Shown: positions 1 to 6,904, counted from the stretch's first letter. The stretch: 64,000 nucleotides of DNA from Streptomyces sp. CB01201 (GCF_002803085.1 NZ_NNBJ01000006.1:310001-374000), one strand, 5' to 3'. The notes: generated by a model not told the origin, from the sequence alone. Made by a program: numbers and translations.

Positions 1-405
1 GCAGTCGTCCGCGACGATGACGGACGGCTTCTGATTATCCACAAGACGGACAACGACCTATGGGCACTCCCAGGCGGCGGCCATGACATCGGTGAGAGCA
101 TCAGCGACACGGTCGTTCGGGAGGTTCTGGAAGAGACCGGGATAACCGTCGAGATTGACAGCGTTGTGGGGCTCTACACCAACCCTGAGCACGTCTTGGC
201 GTACGACGACGGAGAAGTGCGGCAACAGTTCTCGATCTGCTTCCGGGCGCACCCGATCGGCGGGGCTCTGCGCACCAGCAGCGAGTCGAAAGAGGTCCGC
301 TGGGTTGACCCAGCGGACCTCGGAGACCTGAACATCCATCCGTCGATGCGGTTGCGCATTCGGCACGGCCTGGACGACTCTCGGCAGCAGCCCTACATCG
401 GCTGA
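1..405 (+). CDS. NUDIX hydrolase, 5' end outside window
   Basis: Reading frame 1 is open from the first base to a TGA at 403-405, so the start codon lies left of the window and at least 134 residues are present. A complete Nudix box is visible near residues 27-49: GHDIGE, then REVLEETGI, with the REUXEE core that binds Mg2+. The family hydrolyses nucleoside diphosphates linked to another moiety, and the substrate cannot be read here. The pSAM2 immunity factor Pif also carries a Nudix motif, so a role in an integrative element is possible. The gene converges with the HD-domain gene on the other strand and overlaps it by 13 bp. The family is certain; the element role is inference. Confidence 0.85.
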   Translation, partial: AVVRDDDGRLLIIHKTDNDLWALPGGGHDIGESISDTVVREVLEETGITVEIDSVVGLYTNPEHVLAYDDGEVRQQFSICFRAHPIGGALRTSSESKEVRWVDPADLGDLNIHPSMRLRIRHGLDDSRQQPYIG

Positions 406-962
406 AGTCCAGCAGCGGCCGCGGCTAGGCGACTCTCCACCCTTCCGGCGGCGGCGTAGATCTCAGGCGCCGCCCGTTGGATGAAACGGCCAACGATCGT
501 CTCGGGACCGTAGCGCTGCACGATCTCACCAACCCGATCGGCCGGCGTGGTCTGGCCCCCGTCCGGCGTGGTCGTCATGTCGCAGAACACCAGCGCGTCC
601 ACCAGGCCGGGGTGCTCCAGCTCGAACTCACTCTCAAGCTCATGCCGGATCCCTCGCTCCTCAGCCTCCAGGAGGGCGCAGGAGTGGTGGGCCACGAGTC
701 GCACGACCCGTTCGTCGGCTCCTTCCTGGTCACGAAGGAAGCGCGCCCCGTCCAGTGGATGAAAGCCGGTGGTAGCGATGCGCGGCGAATAGCCGATGTC
801 GTGCAACACTGCCGCCGCTTCCAGGAGCTCGGCTTCGTCCCCCAGGATCGGCCCTAGCGCACGAGCACACTTAGCCACCCCTAGAGAGTGCGCCCACCTT
901 CGCGGCAGCGGCTCGGCCAGCAGTGCCTCAGAGGTTGAATACGCCCACTCTTTTAGTCCCAT
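393..962 (-). CDS. HD-domain protein (putative metal-dependent phosphohydrolase)
   Basis: The protein has about 189 residues. An HD signature is visible: an N-terminal RRWAHSLGVA helix with the first His, then AAVLHDIGY with the His-Asp pair, and a later AHHSC. HD proteins bind divalent metal and usually cleave phosphate esters of nucleotides; the substrate is unknown here. I chose the ATG at 962. A TTG at 971, only 3 bp from the upstream stop, would add three residues. The gene follows the GntR gene on the same strand with almost no gap, so the two are probably co-transcribed. Its 3' end overlaps the convergent NUDIX gene. Similar NUDIX/HD/GntR sets occur as cargo in Streptomyces integrative elements. 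Confidence 0.75.
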   Translation of the reverse strand: MGLKEWAYSTSEALLAEPLPRRWAHSLGVAKCARALGPILGDEAELLEAAAVLHDIGYSPRIATTGFHPLDGARFLRDQEGADERVVRLVAHHSCALLEAEERGIRHELESEFELEHPGLVDALVFCDMTTTPDGGQTTPADRVGEIVQRYGPETIVGRFIQRAAPEIYAAAGRVESRLAAAAAGLQPM

Positions 963-973
963 GGCGGCCAAGG

Positions 974-1435
974 CTACGACCCGCCAGCGGTCGTCGGGAG
1001 GGCGCGTACAGTGCGCCCCTTGCCGTGCACGGTGGCGAGCAATCCGGTCCCCTCCATGTTGGCGAGCACGCGGCGCACCGCCGTGCGCGATACGTCGAAC
1101 CGCGCACAGAGCTTGGCTTCGGACGGGTACGCGTCGCCAATCGCGAGCGCGTCCTCAGCGATCAAGTCGGCCATCCGGTCAGCGAGAGAGCGTCGATCCC
1201 CCTCGCGGGGGACACGCCACCCAACCCCTGGCGCGGACTCAATGGTCCCGTCTGCTTCGAGAACCTTGAGTGCGCGACGGATCGTGTTACGGGCGACACC
1301 GTGCGAGCGCATGAGGTCAGCCTCGGATGGCAGGGGACCGGTGATCTCACCCTCTTCGATCCCGTTCCGCAGTGCCTCCGAGATGACCAAGTACGTTCCG
1401 CGCGGACTGGCCTCCGACACTTCGGCTCCCTTCAC
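974..1435 (-). CDS. Double winged-helix GntR-type regulator
   Basis: The protein has 153 residues and looks like two GntR winged-helix DNA-binding domains in tandem, with no effector domain. The first is about residues 12-77 (YLVISEALRNGI, LPSEADLMRSHGV, NTIRRALKVLEADG) and the second about 82-148 (LADRMADLIAEDAL, YPSEAKLCARFDVS, TAVRRVLANMEGTG). The GTG start at 1435 is supported by GGAG five bases upstream. The frame stays open far upstream through the att site and a tRNA, but that extension has no coding character. The gene heads an operon with the HD-domain gene. A regulator with two DNA-binding domains and no ligand domain is unusual for the GntR family. Its target is unknown. Confidence 0.75.
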   Translation of the reverse strand: MKGAEVSEASPRGTYLVISEALRNGIEEGEITGPLPSEADLMRSHGVARNTIRRALKVLEADGTIESAPGVGWRVPREGDRRSLADRMADLIAEDALAIGDAYPSEAKLCARFDVSRTAVRRVLANMEGTGLLATVHGKGRTVRALPTTAGGS

Positions 1436-1640
1436 TGTGCTCCGTTCCTCGTTGCCCAGGGTGCCATGGTCACCGGGGGCGACAGCAGTGCCTGGTGTCG
1501 GTTCGGTTCCCTGCTTCCGTCCATACATCTCCGCTCGCGGATCCATGCGTTTCGGATGTTGTGGGCCATGTGTGGGCCAGGGAGCCTTAGAAGGGGGGCG
1601 AGATGACCTCTGACCAGCACATACGATCGGTCCGCTCGCC
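1436..1640. promoter_or_regulatory. Gene-free stretch upstream of the GntR gene
   Basis: These 205 bases separate the minus-strand GntR gene from the att repeat and must hold its promoter. A 9-bp direct repeat TGTGGGCCA occurs near 1560-1580. No integrase gene and no 5' half of a tRNA-Ser is present, although both would be expected beside a pSAM2-type right end. I see no convincing -10/-35 pair. Confidence 0.35.
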
Positions 1641-1701
1641 GGTCTTGAAAACCGTCGTGGCAGCGATGTCACCGTGGGTTCAAATCCCACACCCACCGCA
1701 G
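1641..1701 (+). repeat. Attachment site copy 1: 3' part of tRNA-Ser(TGA)
   Basis: These 61 bases are identical to 12090-12150. They encode the 3' side of a tRNA-Ser: an anticodon loop CTTGAAA (anticodon TGA), a 5-bp variable arm GTGGC/GTCAC, the T arm GTGGG-TTCAAAT-CCCAC, and the acceptor 3' strand ACCCACC followed by G. The 5' acceptor strand (GGTGGGT expected) is absent upstream, so this copy cannot make a tRNA. It marks the left boundary of the integrated element and the right boundary of whatever lies to its left. Confidence 0.9.
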
Positions 1702-1706
1702 ATGAA

Positions 1707-1739
1707 CGGCCCCTGACCTGGTGAATCGGTCGGGGGCCG
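1707..1739 (+). terminator. Hairpin just inside the left end of the element
   Basis: CGGCCCCTGACC pairs with GGTCGGGGGCCG across a 9-nt loop, with one opposed mismatch. It sits a few bases after the att repeat, where a tRNA terminator would lie after integration. There is no T-run. Confidence 0.5.
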
Positions 1740-1816
1740 CTCTCGTGCGCGTTGTCCGCCGGACTCCGTGGTTCCCCGTCAGTTCCCGGTCGATCGGGCA
1801 CGGGAGGGGCACGGGC

Positions 1817-1845
1817 CCTGTGGCAGCAGTAGAAGTCCGTAGGAT
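1817..1845 (+). promoter_or_regulatory. Candidate promoter of the tRNA-Trp-like gene
   Basis: TAGGAT at 1840-1845 is a good actinobacterial -10 hexamer, and the tRNA begins 13 bases further on. The -35 region, 17 bp upstream (CCTGTG), is weak. The spacing supports transcription of the tRNA rather than of a protein. Confidence 0.45.
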
Positions 1846-1857
1846 GGCAGACGGGGC

Positions 1858-1932
1858 GGAGCTGTAGCGCAGAGGTAGTCGCGCGCGGTCTCCAAAATCG
1901 CGAGGACGCCGGTTCGAATCCGGCCGGTTCTG
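1858..1932 (+). tRNA. tRNA-Trp(CCA)-like gene carried by the element
   Basis: A 75-nt cloverleaf can be drawn. The acceptor GGAGCTG pairs with CGGTTCT through seven pairs, of which four are standard and three are G-U. TA occupies positions 8-9. The D arm is GCGC/GCGC with an AGAGGTAG loop. The anticodon stem GCGGT/ATCGC closes the loop CTCCAAA with anticodon CCA. The T arm is GCCGG-TTCGAAT-CCGGC and the discriminator is G. CCA is not encoded. The D stem abuts the anticodon stem without the usual linker base, and the wobble-rich acceptor is unlike a housekeeping Streptomyces tRNA-Trp, so it may be divergent, weakly functional or degenerate. Confidence 0.6.
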
Positions 1933-1966
1933 CCTTCCCACCTGGCCCAACCCACCACGCTCCCCA

Positions 1967-2117
1967 GCTCCCATCCCGTCCGCCGTCGACCCACACGTCT
2001 GTGGAGCGGGCGTGGTTCATGGCGTCCAGGTGGAGCGCGCCACTGTACGAACGACCTGGACGCCATGGGCCGCGTCTGCTCGGCTCTGCCTGGGTCGACG
2101 GTGGACGGGATGGGAGC
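1967..2117. repeat. Nested inverted repeat (151 bp, centre about 2042)
   Basis: An outer pair of 27-bp arms (1967-1993 and 2091-2117) are inverted copies with one mismatch. An inner pair of 14-bp arms (2018-2031 and 2054-2067, CATGGCGTCCAGGT and its complement) is perfect. Both pairs share the same centre. No gene crosses it. In a self-transmissible element such a structure could be a single-strand origin, a clt-type transfer locus recognised by the FtsK-like translocase, or a barrier to transcription. The sequence does not decide between these. Confidence 0.8.
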
Positions 2118-2480
2118 CCACCACGCACGCCACATTCGGCCGGCACTCGGCAACGGCGCCCCCTCCATCCCGGAGTCGGCCGATCCCCCGCCGGAGGCAT
2201 CGTCTTAACCGGTGGCCTGCCTGCGGTACTCGACTCATGGCCTCGGCCCTATCCACATGTGGGCGCGCGTCGGCGCAGCGTGGGCGGAGCGGGCCGAAGG
2301 CAGGAGCGGCGCCCGCAGCGGAGCCGGGAAGCGCGCCCGGCGGAGCGGAGCGCAGCCGGGGCTTGATGAGGTAGAGAAACCTGTAACAGCTCACTGCCTG
2401 TGGCCAGTTGGGCGGCCTTGCGCGCCGAGGGTGACGGCTGTTCCCTTGGGGAAACAAGACCTGGTGACCGGGGGCGGGGC
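2118..2480. other. Gene-free stretch before the NERD gene
   Basis: About 360 bases with no convincing coding frame. It is rich in short GCGGAGC/GCGCAGC-type repeats around 2280-2360 and ends in the leader of the NERD-domain gene (GGGGGCGGGGC before its ATG). With the adjacent dyad it could belong to a cis-acting transfer or replication region. Confidence 0.4.
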
Positions 2481-3341
2481 ATGGGCGAACTGCGGGTTTC
2501 GGCGTGGAAAGCGCACGGTCACGATCGGCTCTACGTCAACAGGCCGGATGGCACCGCCATAGCGTGGTTCGATCGAAAGACAGGGCACATCGAGATCAAG
2601 GTGCCCGAACTTCGTGAGGCTGCGCTAGAAGCCTTGACGCCCCACCTAACGCGTCCATCGACCGCCTCGCCATCCGCTGCGGCAAGTCCGTCACCCTCGC
2701 CTGTTCCAGTGCCTCCACCTCAATATGACCTTGCCCGGGTCGCCCCCGGGTCCTCCCTCCTCTCGCAGGTGAAGAAGCATTCGCCGGGGCTGTTCGGTCG
2801 TGCCCTGGCATGGTCACTTCGGCGGCCTACACCGGCGGACTCGTGGCGACGAGGACGAGCGGGCGAACTCATCGTTGGGCGAGAACTCAAACGTCTTTCC
2901 CGGCACGGGTGGTACTCCCTGCACTCACTAATGATCTCGCCGATGCAGGACATCGACCATCTCCTCATTGGGCCCGCCGGCGTCTTCACGATCAACACCA
3001 AGAACCACTCGGGTATGGACGTCTGGGTGGGAAACGACATGGTGAAGATCAATCACGGGGAGTCCCACCCGTACGTCCGGAAGAGCCGCAGCGAAGCCGT
3101 CCGTGTCGCGCGGATCTTGGAACGCGGCTGTGGGTATCCCGTCGTGGTCAAGCCTCTGCTGGTCTTCGTGAGACCTGCGCGATTGGACAAGGCGTCACCT
3201 CTGACCGGCGTACGAGCGCTCTGTGAGCGGGACCTCGCGGCGTTTGGTCCACTCTCCGGTGTGCTCCGCCCGGAGCAGGTGGAGCACATCTACGCCGTGG
3301 CGCGCGACCGGCGGAACTGGCCGGATGTGCTTCAGGGATAG
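2481..3341 (+). CDS. NERD-domain protein (element cargo)
   Basis: The protein has 286 residues. Residues 1-60 form a small unassigned N-terminal part, followed by a Pro/Ser/Ala-rich linker to about residue 85. A NERD (nuclease-related) domain covers about 130-240: GRAGELIVGRELKRL, then the catalytic-core-like DIDHLLIGPAGVFTINTKNH with the conserved Asp and Lys of the restriction-like fold. The family is predicted to act on nucleic acid; the biochemical role of stand-alone members is not established. The ATG at 2481 follows a G-rich ribosome site. The gene sits at the left end of the element between the dyad and an oxidoreductase gene, a usual place for cargo. A defence or DNA-processing role is inference. 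Confidence 0.8.
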   Translation: MGELRVSAWKAHGHDRLYVNRPDGTAIAWFDRKTGHIEIKVPELREAALEALTPHLTRPSTASPSAAASPSPSPVPVPPPQYDLARVAPGSSLLSQVKKHSPGLFGRALAWSLRRPTPADSWRRGRAGELIVGRELKRLSRHGWYSLHSLMISPMQDIDHLLIGPAGVFTINTKNHSGMDVWVGNDMVKINHGESHPYVRKSRSEAVRVARILERGCGYPVVVKPLLVFVRPARLDKASPLTGVRALCERDLAAFGPLSGVLRPEQVEHIYAVARDRRNWPDVLQG

Positions 3342-3368
3342 CCCCTGACGACTGGGTACGTTGACCTC

Positions 3369-3788
3369 ATGAACCTCTCTGACATTGACGCCCGAGAGCG
3401 CTTCACCGAATCCCCTGTCGCTCGCCTGGCGACTGCTGACGCGGCCGGCGTCCCGCACGTCGTGCCGGTCACGTTCGCTGTCGACGGGGACACGATCTAC
3501 TTCGCCATCGACCACAAGCCGAAGCGATCGACCAACCTGCGTCGGCTCCGGAACATCTCGGAGAACCCAGTGGTCTCGGTCATCGCCGATCACTACGCGG
3601 ACGACTGGGCGGCATTGTGGTGGGCGCGAGCGGATGGGACAGCTGAGATCTGGGAGGACGATGGCCTCCGGGAGAGGGCTGTCGAGCTGCTGCAACGGAA
3701 GTATCCCCAGTACGTCGAGACACCGCCGACCGGGCCCGTTGTCGCTATCCACGTCGAGGCCTGGACAGGATGGGGCTTCGCCGGGTGA
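3369..3788 (+). CDS. PPOX-class F420-dependent oxidoreductase, Rv0121-like
   Basis: The protein has 139 residues with the split-barrel flavin/F420-binding fold of the pyridoxamine-phosphate-oxidase superfamily. Visible features are the N-terminal FTESPVARLATADAAGVPH strand pair, the phosphate-contacting KRSTNLRRLRNI segment and the C-terminal EAWTGWGFAG. Length and motifs match the Rv0121-type F420-dependent family. The substrate is unknown. TACGTT ends only six bases before the ATG, an arrangement typical of leaderless actinobacterial transcripts, so translation may start at the 5' end of the mRNA. It lies between the NERD gene and the korSA-like gene and is probably cargo rather than a transfer function. 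Confidence 0.8.
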   Translation: MNLSDIDARERFTESPVARLATADAAGVPHVVPVTFAVDGDTIYFAIDHKPKRSTNLRRLRNISENPVVSVIADHYADDWAALWWARADGTAEIWEDDGLRERAVELLQRKYPQYVETPPTGPVVAIHVEAWTGWGFAG

Positions 3789-3815
3789 CGGGCATCCGTG
3801 TGACCCGTAAGCTGG

Positions 3816-3829
3816 CTTGCATAGCCAAG
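3816..3829 (+). promoter_or_regulatory. KorSA-type operator upstream of its own gene
   Basis: CTTGCATAGCCAAG differs at one base from the 14-bp CTTGCATATCCAAG found twice before the downstream transfer operon. It lies 15 bases before the repressor ATG, so autoregulation is likely. The ribosome site GAGGTGA follows it. Confidence 0.7.
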
Positions 3830-3843
3830 CTGAGGTGACCTAG

Positions 3844-4614
3844 ATGGCCGAGAAGGATCTTCCTCCGTACAGGAAGATCGCCGATGAACTGCGCGCACTG
3901 ATCCTGTCGGGCAAGCTGCGCGCTGGCGAGAAGCTCAAGTCAGAGAACGAACTCAAAGATCAGTACGCCACCACCCGGGTGACGGTCCGAAAAGCGCTGG
4001 CACTACTCAAAGCCGATGGTCTGCTGATCAGCGAACAAGGTCGGGGCGTCTTCGTACGGCCGCGACCGAACGTGCAGATGCTCACCACGGGCGCCAACTT
4101 CCGTCAGCGCCGGGACACGGGCGTAAGCAACTTCAATGCCGAAGCTGCCGCTCAAGGGCTGCGCCCCGAGCAGCGCATTCTGTCTGTCGAGACGGTCTCC
4201 GCCCCGGCCGACGTCGCGTCACGACTTGAGGTCGCAGAGGGAACCGAAGTGATCCTTCGGCGCCGTGCGTTCTTCGTGAACGACGAACCTATGCAGCTCG
4301 TTGACGGGTACTACCCGGCCGACCTGTTCGCCGGCACCGAGGTCACGCAGAATCGGAAGATTCGTGGCGGGGTCAGCCGGGTGATCGAGGATCCAGAGGG
4401 GTCGATCAAGCAGCGCATCACGCAGTTCGTGGAGGACCTGGAGATTCGGATGCCGACCCCGTCGGAGACGGACTCGCTCAGGATCCCCCCAGGGGTGCCC
4501 CTGGCACGAGTGCTCCGCACGGCCCACACTTCCGCAGGTCGGAAGGTGGAAGTACTCGACTCACGGGTGCCGTGTGACAGGCATGTCTTCAGGTACGTCA
4601 TCGACATTCCCTGA
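3844..4614 (+). CDS. GntR/UTRA repressor, KorSA-like
   Basis: The protein has 256 residues. The N-terminal GntR winged helix covers about 5-72 (PPYRKIADELRALILSGKL, SENELKDQYATTRVTVRKAL) and the UTRA effector domain about 95-250. In pSAM2, KorSA keeps the element integrated by repressing the activator of rep-xis-int and controls transfer genes. The same role is inferred here because one operator lies upstream of this gene and two more flank the promoter of the following transfer operon. A strong intrinsic terminator follows at once, isolating it from that operon. The ATG is preceded by GAGGTGA. The family is clear; the ligand, if any, is unknown. Confidence 0.85.
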   Translation: MAEKDLPPYRKIADELRALILSGKLRAGEKLKSENELKDQYATTRVTVRKALALLKADGLLISEQGRGVFVRPRPNVQMLTTGANFRQRRDTGVSNFNAEAAAQGLRPEQRILSVETVSAPADVASRLEVAEGTEVILRRRAFFVNDEPMQLVDGYYPADLFAGTEVTQNRKIRGGVSRVIEDPEGSIKQRITQFVEDLEIRMPTPSETDSLRIPPGVPLARVLRTAHTSAGRKVEVLDSRVPCDRHVFRYVIDIP

Positions 4615-4630
4615 TCAACTGCACTGAGTG

Positions 4631-4656
4631 AAGGGGACCTTCGGGTCCCCTTTTTT
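4631..4656 (+). terminator. Intrinsic terminator after the KorSA-like gene
   Basis: AAGGGGACC-TTCG-GGTCCCCTT is a perfect 9-bp stem with a stable UUCG-type tetraloop, followed by a run of six T. Confidence 0.95.
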
Positions 4657-4666
4657 CAACTACCCA

Positions 4667-4720
4667 CTTGCATATCCAAGTTGGGCGCCCTACGGTGATG
4701 ACACAGCTTGGATATGCAAG
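4667..4720 (+). promoter_or_regulatory. Promoter of the transfer operon with two operators
   Basis: CTTGCATATCCAAG (4667-4680) and its exact reverse complement CTTGGATATGCAAG (4707-4720) flank a promoter. TTGCAT (4668-4673) and TACGGT (4691-4696) are separated by 17 bp. The first operator covers the -35 and the second covers the predicted start of transcription, a simple arrangement for repression by the KorSA-like protein. Confidence 0.75.
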
Positions 4721-4730
4721 CTGGTCGCAC

Positions 4731-4753
4731 GTGAGGGACCTCGGTTCCCTCAC
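4731..4753 (+). other. Leader hairpin of the transfer operon
   Basis: GTGAGGGA pairs with TCCCTCAC across a 7-nt loop within the 5' leader, about 20 bases before the first ATG. There is no T-run. It could affect mRNA stability or translation. Confidence 0.4.
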
Positions 4754-4773
4754 CTCCGCATGGGAGTTGCTTC

Positions 4774-5103
4774 ATGCCGTCCTTCAAGATCGACCTTTCG
4801 ACCGCTGTGGTCTTCGTGGCGACTGCCCCGACGCCGAAGCTCGCCAACGTGAAGACAGGGGAGCGCGCGATGGACCGGGAGACCGGGGCGCCGCTGTCGA
4901 CGGTGGGCCTGCTGGTCTCGGACGAGGGAGAGGGGAGCCTCTACCAGGTGACGATCCCGGAGACCGGATACCAGGAGGGGCTCGCGCCTGGCATCCCGGT
5001 CAAGGTCACCGGCCTCAAGGCGCGGGACTGGGAGAACGAGTTCAACGGGCAGAAGCGCCACGGCATCTCGTTCCGTGCGATCGCGATCACGGCAGGGGTC
5101 TGA
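4774..5103 (+). CDS. SCO3933-family regulatory protein
   Basis: The protein has 109 residues and resembles small proteins, often labelled SCO3933-family regulatory proteins, that precede the FtsK-like gene in Streptomyces integrative elements. It begins MPSFKIDLSTAVVF and is rich in beta strands, with conserved GLKARDWEN and a HGISFRAIAI end. No catalytic motif is seen. The ATG at 4774 has GGAG ten bases upstream; an earlier ATG near 4760 is in another frame. It is the first gene of the operator-controlled operon, and its stop lies 2 bp from the transfer ATPase start. Its molecular role is not known to me. Confidence 0.65.
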   Translation: MPSFKIDLSTAVVFVATAPTPKLANVKTGERAMDRETGAPLSTVGLLVSDEGEGSLYQVTIPETGYQEGLAPGIPVKVTGLKARDWENEFNGQKRHGISFRAIAITAGV

Positions 5104-5105
5104 TC

Positions 5106-6446
5106 GTGTCGGATCTGTCGCTGTGGCTGGAGGGGGCTGGCGCCTTAGCCGGCGTCGGTGGTCTGGGTGTCGCGAAGGTTCGGGCTCCTCGCCTGTACTG
5201 GGCGACGGTAGGTCTGCCGGCGACGTGGGGCCGGTTCACGGTGCAGTACCGGGCGACGATGGACGTGTGTGGCCTGACGGTTCAGCCGTCCGGGCTTCGG
5301 GCGTTCATGGCCCGCAACGTGGCCCGCAGCGAGGTGCAGCCGGTCCCGCCGAAGATCCGCCGGGTGCGGGGCACGTCGACTGGCCTTCGGGTCACGCTGA
5401 GGCTTCCGGCCGGTCTGGAGCCTGCCGACATCGCCGCCGCCTCCGAACGCCTCCGCCACGCCTGGGGTGTCCACGCGGTGCACGTGATCCCGTCGAAGCC
5501 CGGCTATGTCGAGCTGCGCATGACCGGCTACGACGTACTGCGTCGGGTCCGGATGCCGAAGAAGTCGGCCCCGCACGGTCTGGTGGTGCCGGTCGCGCTG
5601 CGCGATGACGGAACGGTCTACGAGCGGGATTACCGCAAGGTCCCGATGGCACTTACGCTCGGCTCGAACCAGTCCGGGAAGTCCGTGTATCAGCGCAACC
5701 TGATCAAGGGTCTGGCTCAACTGCCAGTCGCGCTGGTCGGGATCGACTGCAAGCGCGGGGTCGAGCAGTCTCGGTACGCGTCGCGTCTGTCGGCGCTGGC
5801 CACGAACCCGAATGATGCCGCATCGCTGATCGATGTGCTGGTGGCGGAGCTGGAAGACCGCTTCGCGCTGCTCGCCGCGTTCGGTGTCTCGGACGTGTGG
5901 GGCCTGCCGGACAAGGTCCGCCCCTCTCCGATCGTGGTCCTGGTCGATGAGATCGCGGAACTGTTCCTGATCTCCTCGAAGAAGGATGAGGAACGCCGCG
6001 AGCGGATCGTCACCGGCCTGATCCGCCTGGCTCAACTCGCCCGCGCCGGCGGCATCTACCTGGAGATCTGCGGTCAGCGCTTCGGCTCCGAATTGGGCAA
6101 GGGCGCCACGATGCTCCGGGCCCAACTCACCGGCCGTGTCGTGCACCGCGTCAACGACAAGCAGACCGCCGAAATGGGCTTGAGTGACATCGCTCCCGAG
6201 GCGGTGCCGGCTGCTTGCCTGATCCCGGCTGATCGTCCCGGGCAGGCTGTCGCTGCCGATTCGTCCGGTGGCTGGTCCCGCATCCGCACCCCGCACATCA
6301 GCGAAGCCGAAACCGTGGCGACCTGCCGGGAGTTCGCGCACCTGATCCCCGAGATCTCGGCGCTGGACCCGTTCCGCCCGGCCATCGCCCCGGTACCGGT
6401 GTCGAACATTCCGCCGATGCCGACTACGGCCCCGGCCATTCCCTGA
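5106..6446 (+). CDS. FtsK/SpoIIIE-type DNA translocase (TraSA/TraB-like)
   Basis: The protein has 446 residues. Walker A is GSNQSGKS at about 186-193 and Walker B is IVVLVDEIAEL ending near 286, followed by an FtsK-like motor with LARAGGIYLEICGQRFGS. It has no obvious multi-helix membrane anchor; only a short Gly/Ala-rich hydrophobic stretch lies near the N terminus. Proteins of this kind are the single essential conjugation protein of mycelial actinomycete plasmids: they form hexamers and move double-stranded DNA between hyphae after binding clt repeats. The GTG at 5106 follows the preceding stop by 2 bp, so translation is probably coupled. It is shorter than many TraB proteins but contains the whole motor. 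Confidence 0.85.
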   Translation: MSDLSLWLEGAGALAGVGGLGVAKVRAPRLYWATVGLPATWGRFTVQYRATMDVCGLTVQPSGLRAFMARNVARSEVQPVPPKIRRVRGTSTGLRVTLRLPAGLEPADIAAASERLRHAWGVHAVHVIPSKPGYVELRMTGYDVLRRVRMPKKSAPHGLVVPVALRDDGTVYERDYRKVPMALTLGSNQSGKSVYQRNLIKGLAQLPVALVGIDCKRGVEQSRYASRLSALATNPNDAASLIDVLVAELEDRFALLAAFGVSDVWGLPDKVRPSPIVVLVDEIAELFLISSKKDEERRERIVTGLIRLAQLARAGGIYLEICGQRFGSELGKGATMLRAQLTGRVVHRVNDKQTAEMGLSDIAPEAVPAACLIPADRPGQAVAADSSGGWSRIRTPHISEAETVATCREFAHLIPEISALDPFRPAIAPVPVSNIPPMPTTAPAIP

Positions 6447-6539
6447 TCCACCCCGCAGCACGGTCGGCGTGGCCGCCTCACGCCAGGTCCCTACCCGCTC
6501 CATGCCCGAAACCGGGCCTGCCTCGAAGGAGAACACCTC

Positions 6540-6731
6540 GTGAGTGACTCGCGTAAGGACTTCCACCGCACGGTCCTGATGCTCTGCGACCTGGCCCTGT
6601 ACGCCCACCGGCCGGGTGCTGACCAGGAGTTCATCAAGGTCGTGGGCCCGTCGCTGGCCGCCTCCCTGCCCCGCGACGTCCCGTCGCCCGGCGCCGGCGA
6701 GAGCCCCGAGTACCCCCGCCGGGAGTGGTGA
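6540..6731 (+). CDS. Small conserved element protein (63 aa)
   Basis: A GTG start at 6540 with AAGGAG eight bases upstream gives a 63-residue protein beginning VSDSRKDFHRTVLMLCD and ending PRREW. No domain is recognised. The N-terminal half could form one amphipathic helix and the tail is Pro/Gly-rich. It follows the transfer ATPase and opens a run of closely spaced small genes typical of the spread region of pSAM2-like elements. The function is unknown. Confidence 0.6.
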   Translation: MSDSRKDFHRTVLMLCDLALYAHRPGADQEFIKVVGPSLAASLPRDVPSPGAGESPEYPRREW

Positions 6732-6733
6732 CC

Positions 6734-6904
6734 ATGGCCCCGCGCAAGAAGCCGGCCCCCGCGCCCGTGAAGTGCCCGGACTGCCAGACCGGTCAGGTCC
6801 TGGAGTCCTTCCAGGTCGGCGGTCGCAAGAAGCGCATCAGCGATGACCGGCAGGAGGCCTTGTGCCTGACCTGCCTCGGTACCGGCGAAGCCCCGACCGA
6901 CTGA
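6734..6904 (+). CDS. Small zinc-ribbon-like protein (56 aa)
   Basis: An ATG two bases after the preceding stop opens a 56-residue protein. It starts MAPRKKPAPAPVKCPDC and has CPDC near residue 14 and CLTCLGTG near 46, a C-x2-C...C-x2-C arrangement with Gly after each pair that suggests a single zinc ribbon. A second gene of the element (8868-9056) has the same layout, so the two may be paralogues. The role is unknown; nucleic-acid binding or protein-protein contact are possible. Confidence 0.6.
   Translation: MAPRKKPAPAPVKCPDCQTGQVLESFQVGGRKKRISDDRQEALCLTCLGTGEAPTD

Noticed and set aside
1600..1701. Complete tRNA-Ser at att copy 1
   Set aside because: The acceptor and D-arm strands are absent upstream, so only the 3' part is present.
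1669..1974. Open frame on the minus strand across the tRNA-Trp-like gene, containing RPDSNRRPRDF and ending WDLNPR
   Set aside because: This is the familiar false protein produced by reading tRNA genes and att sites in antisense; it has no ribosome site and overlaps RNA features.
974..2200. Extension of the GntR frame to a 408-residue protein
   Set aside because: The extra part runs through the att repeat, the tRNA and the dyad; codon bias and homology begin only at the GTG at 1435.
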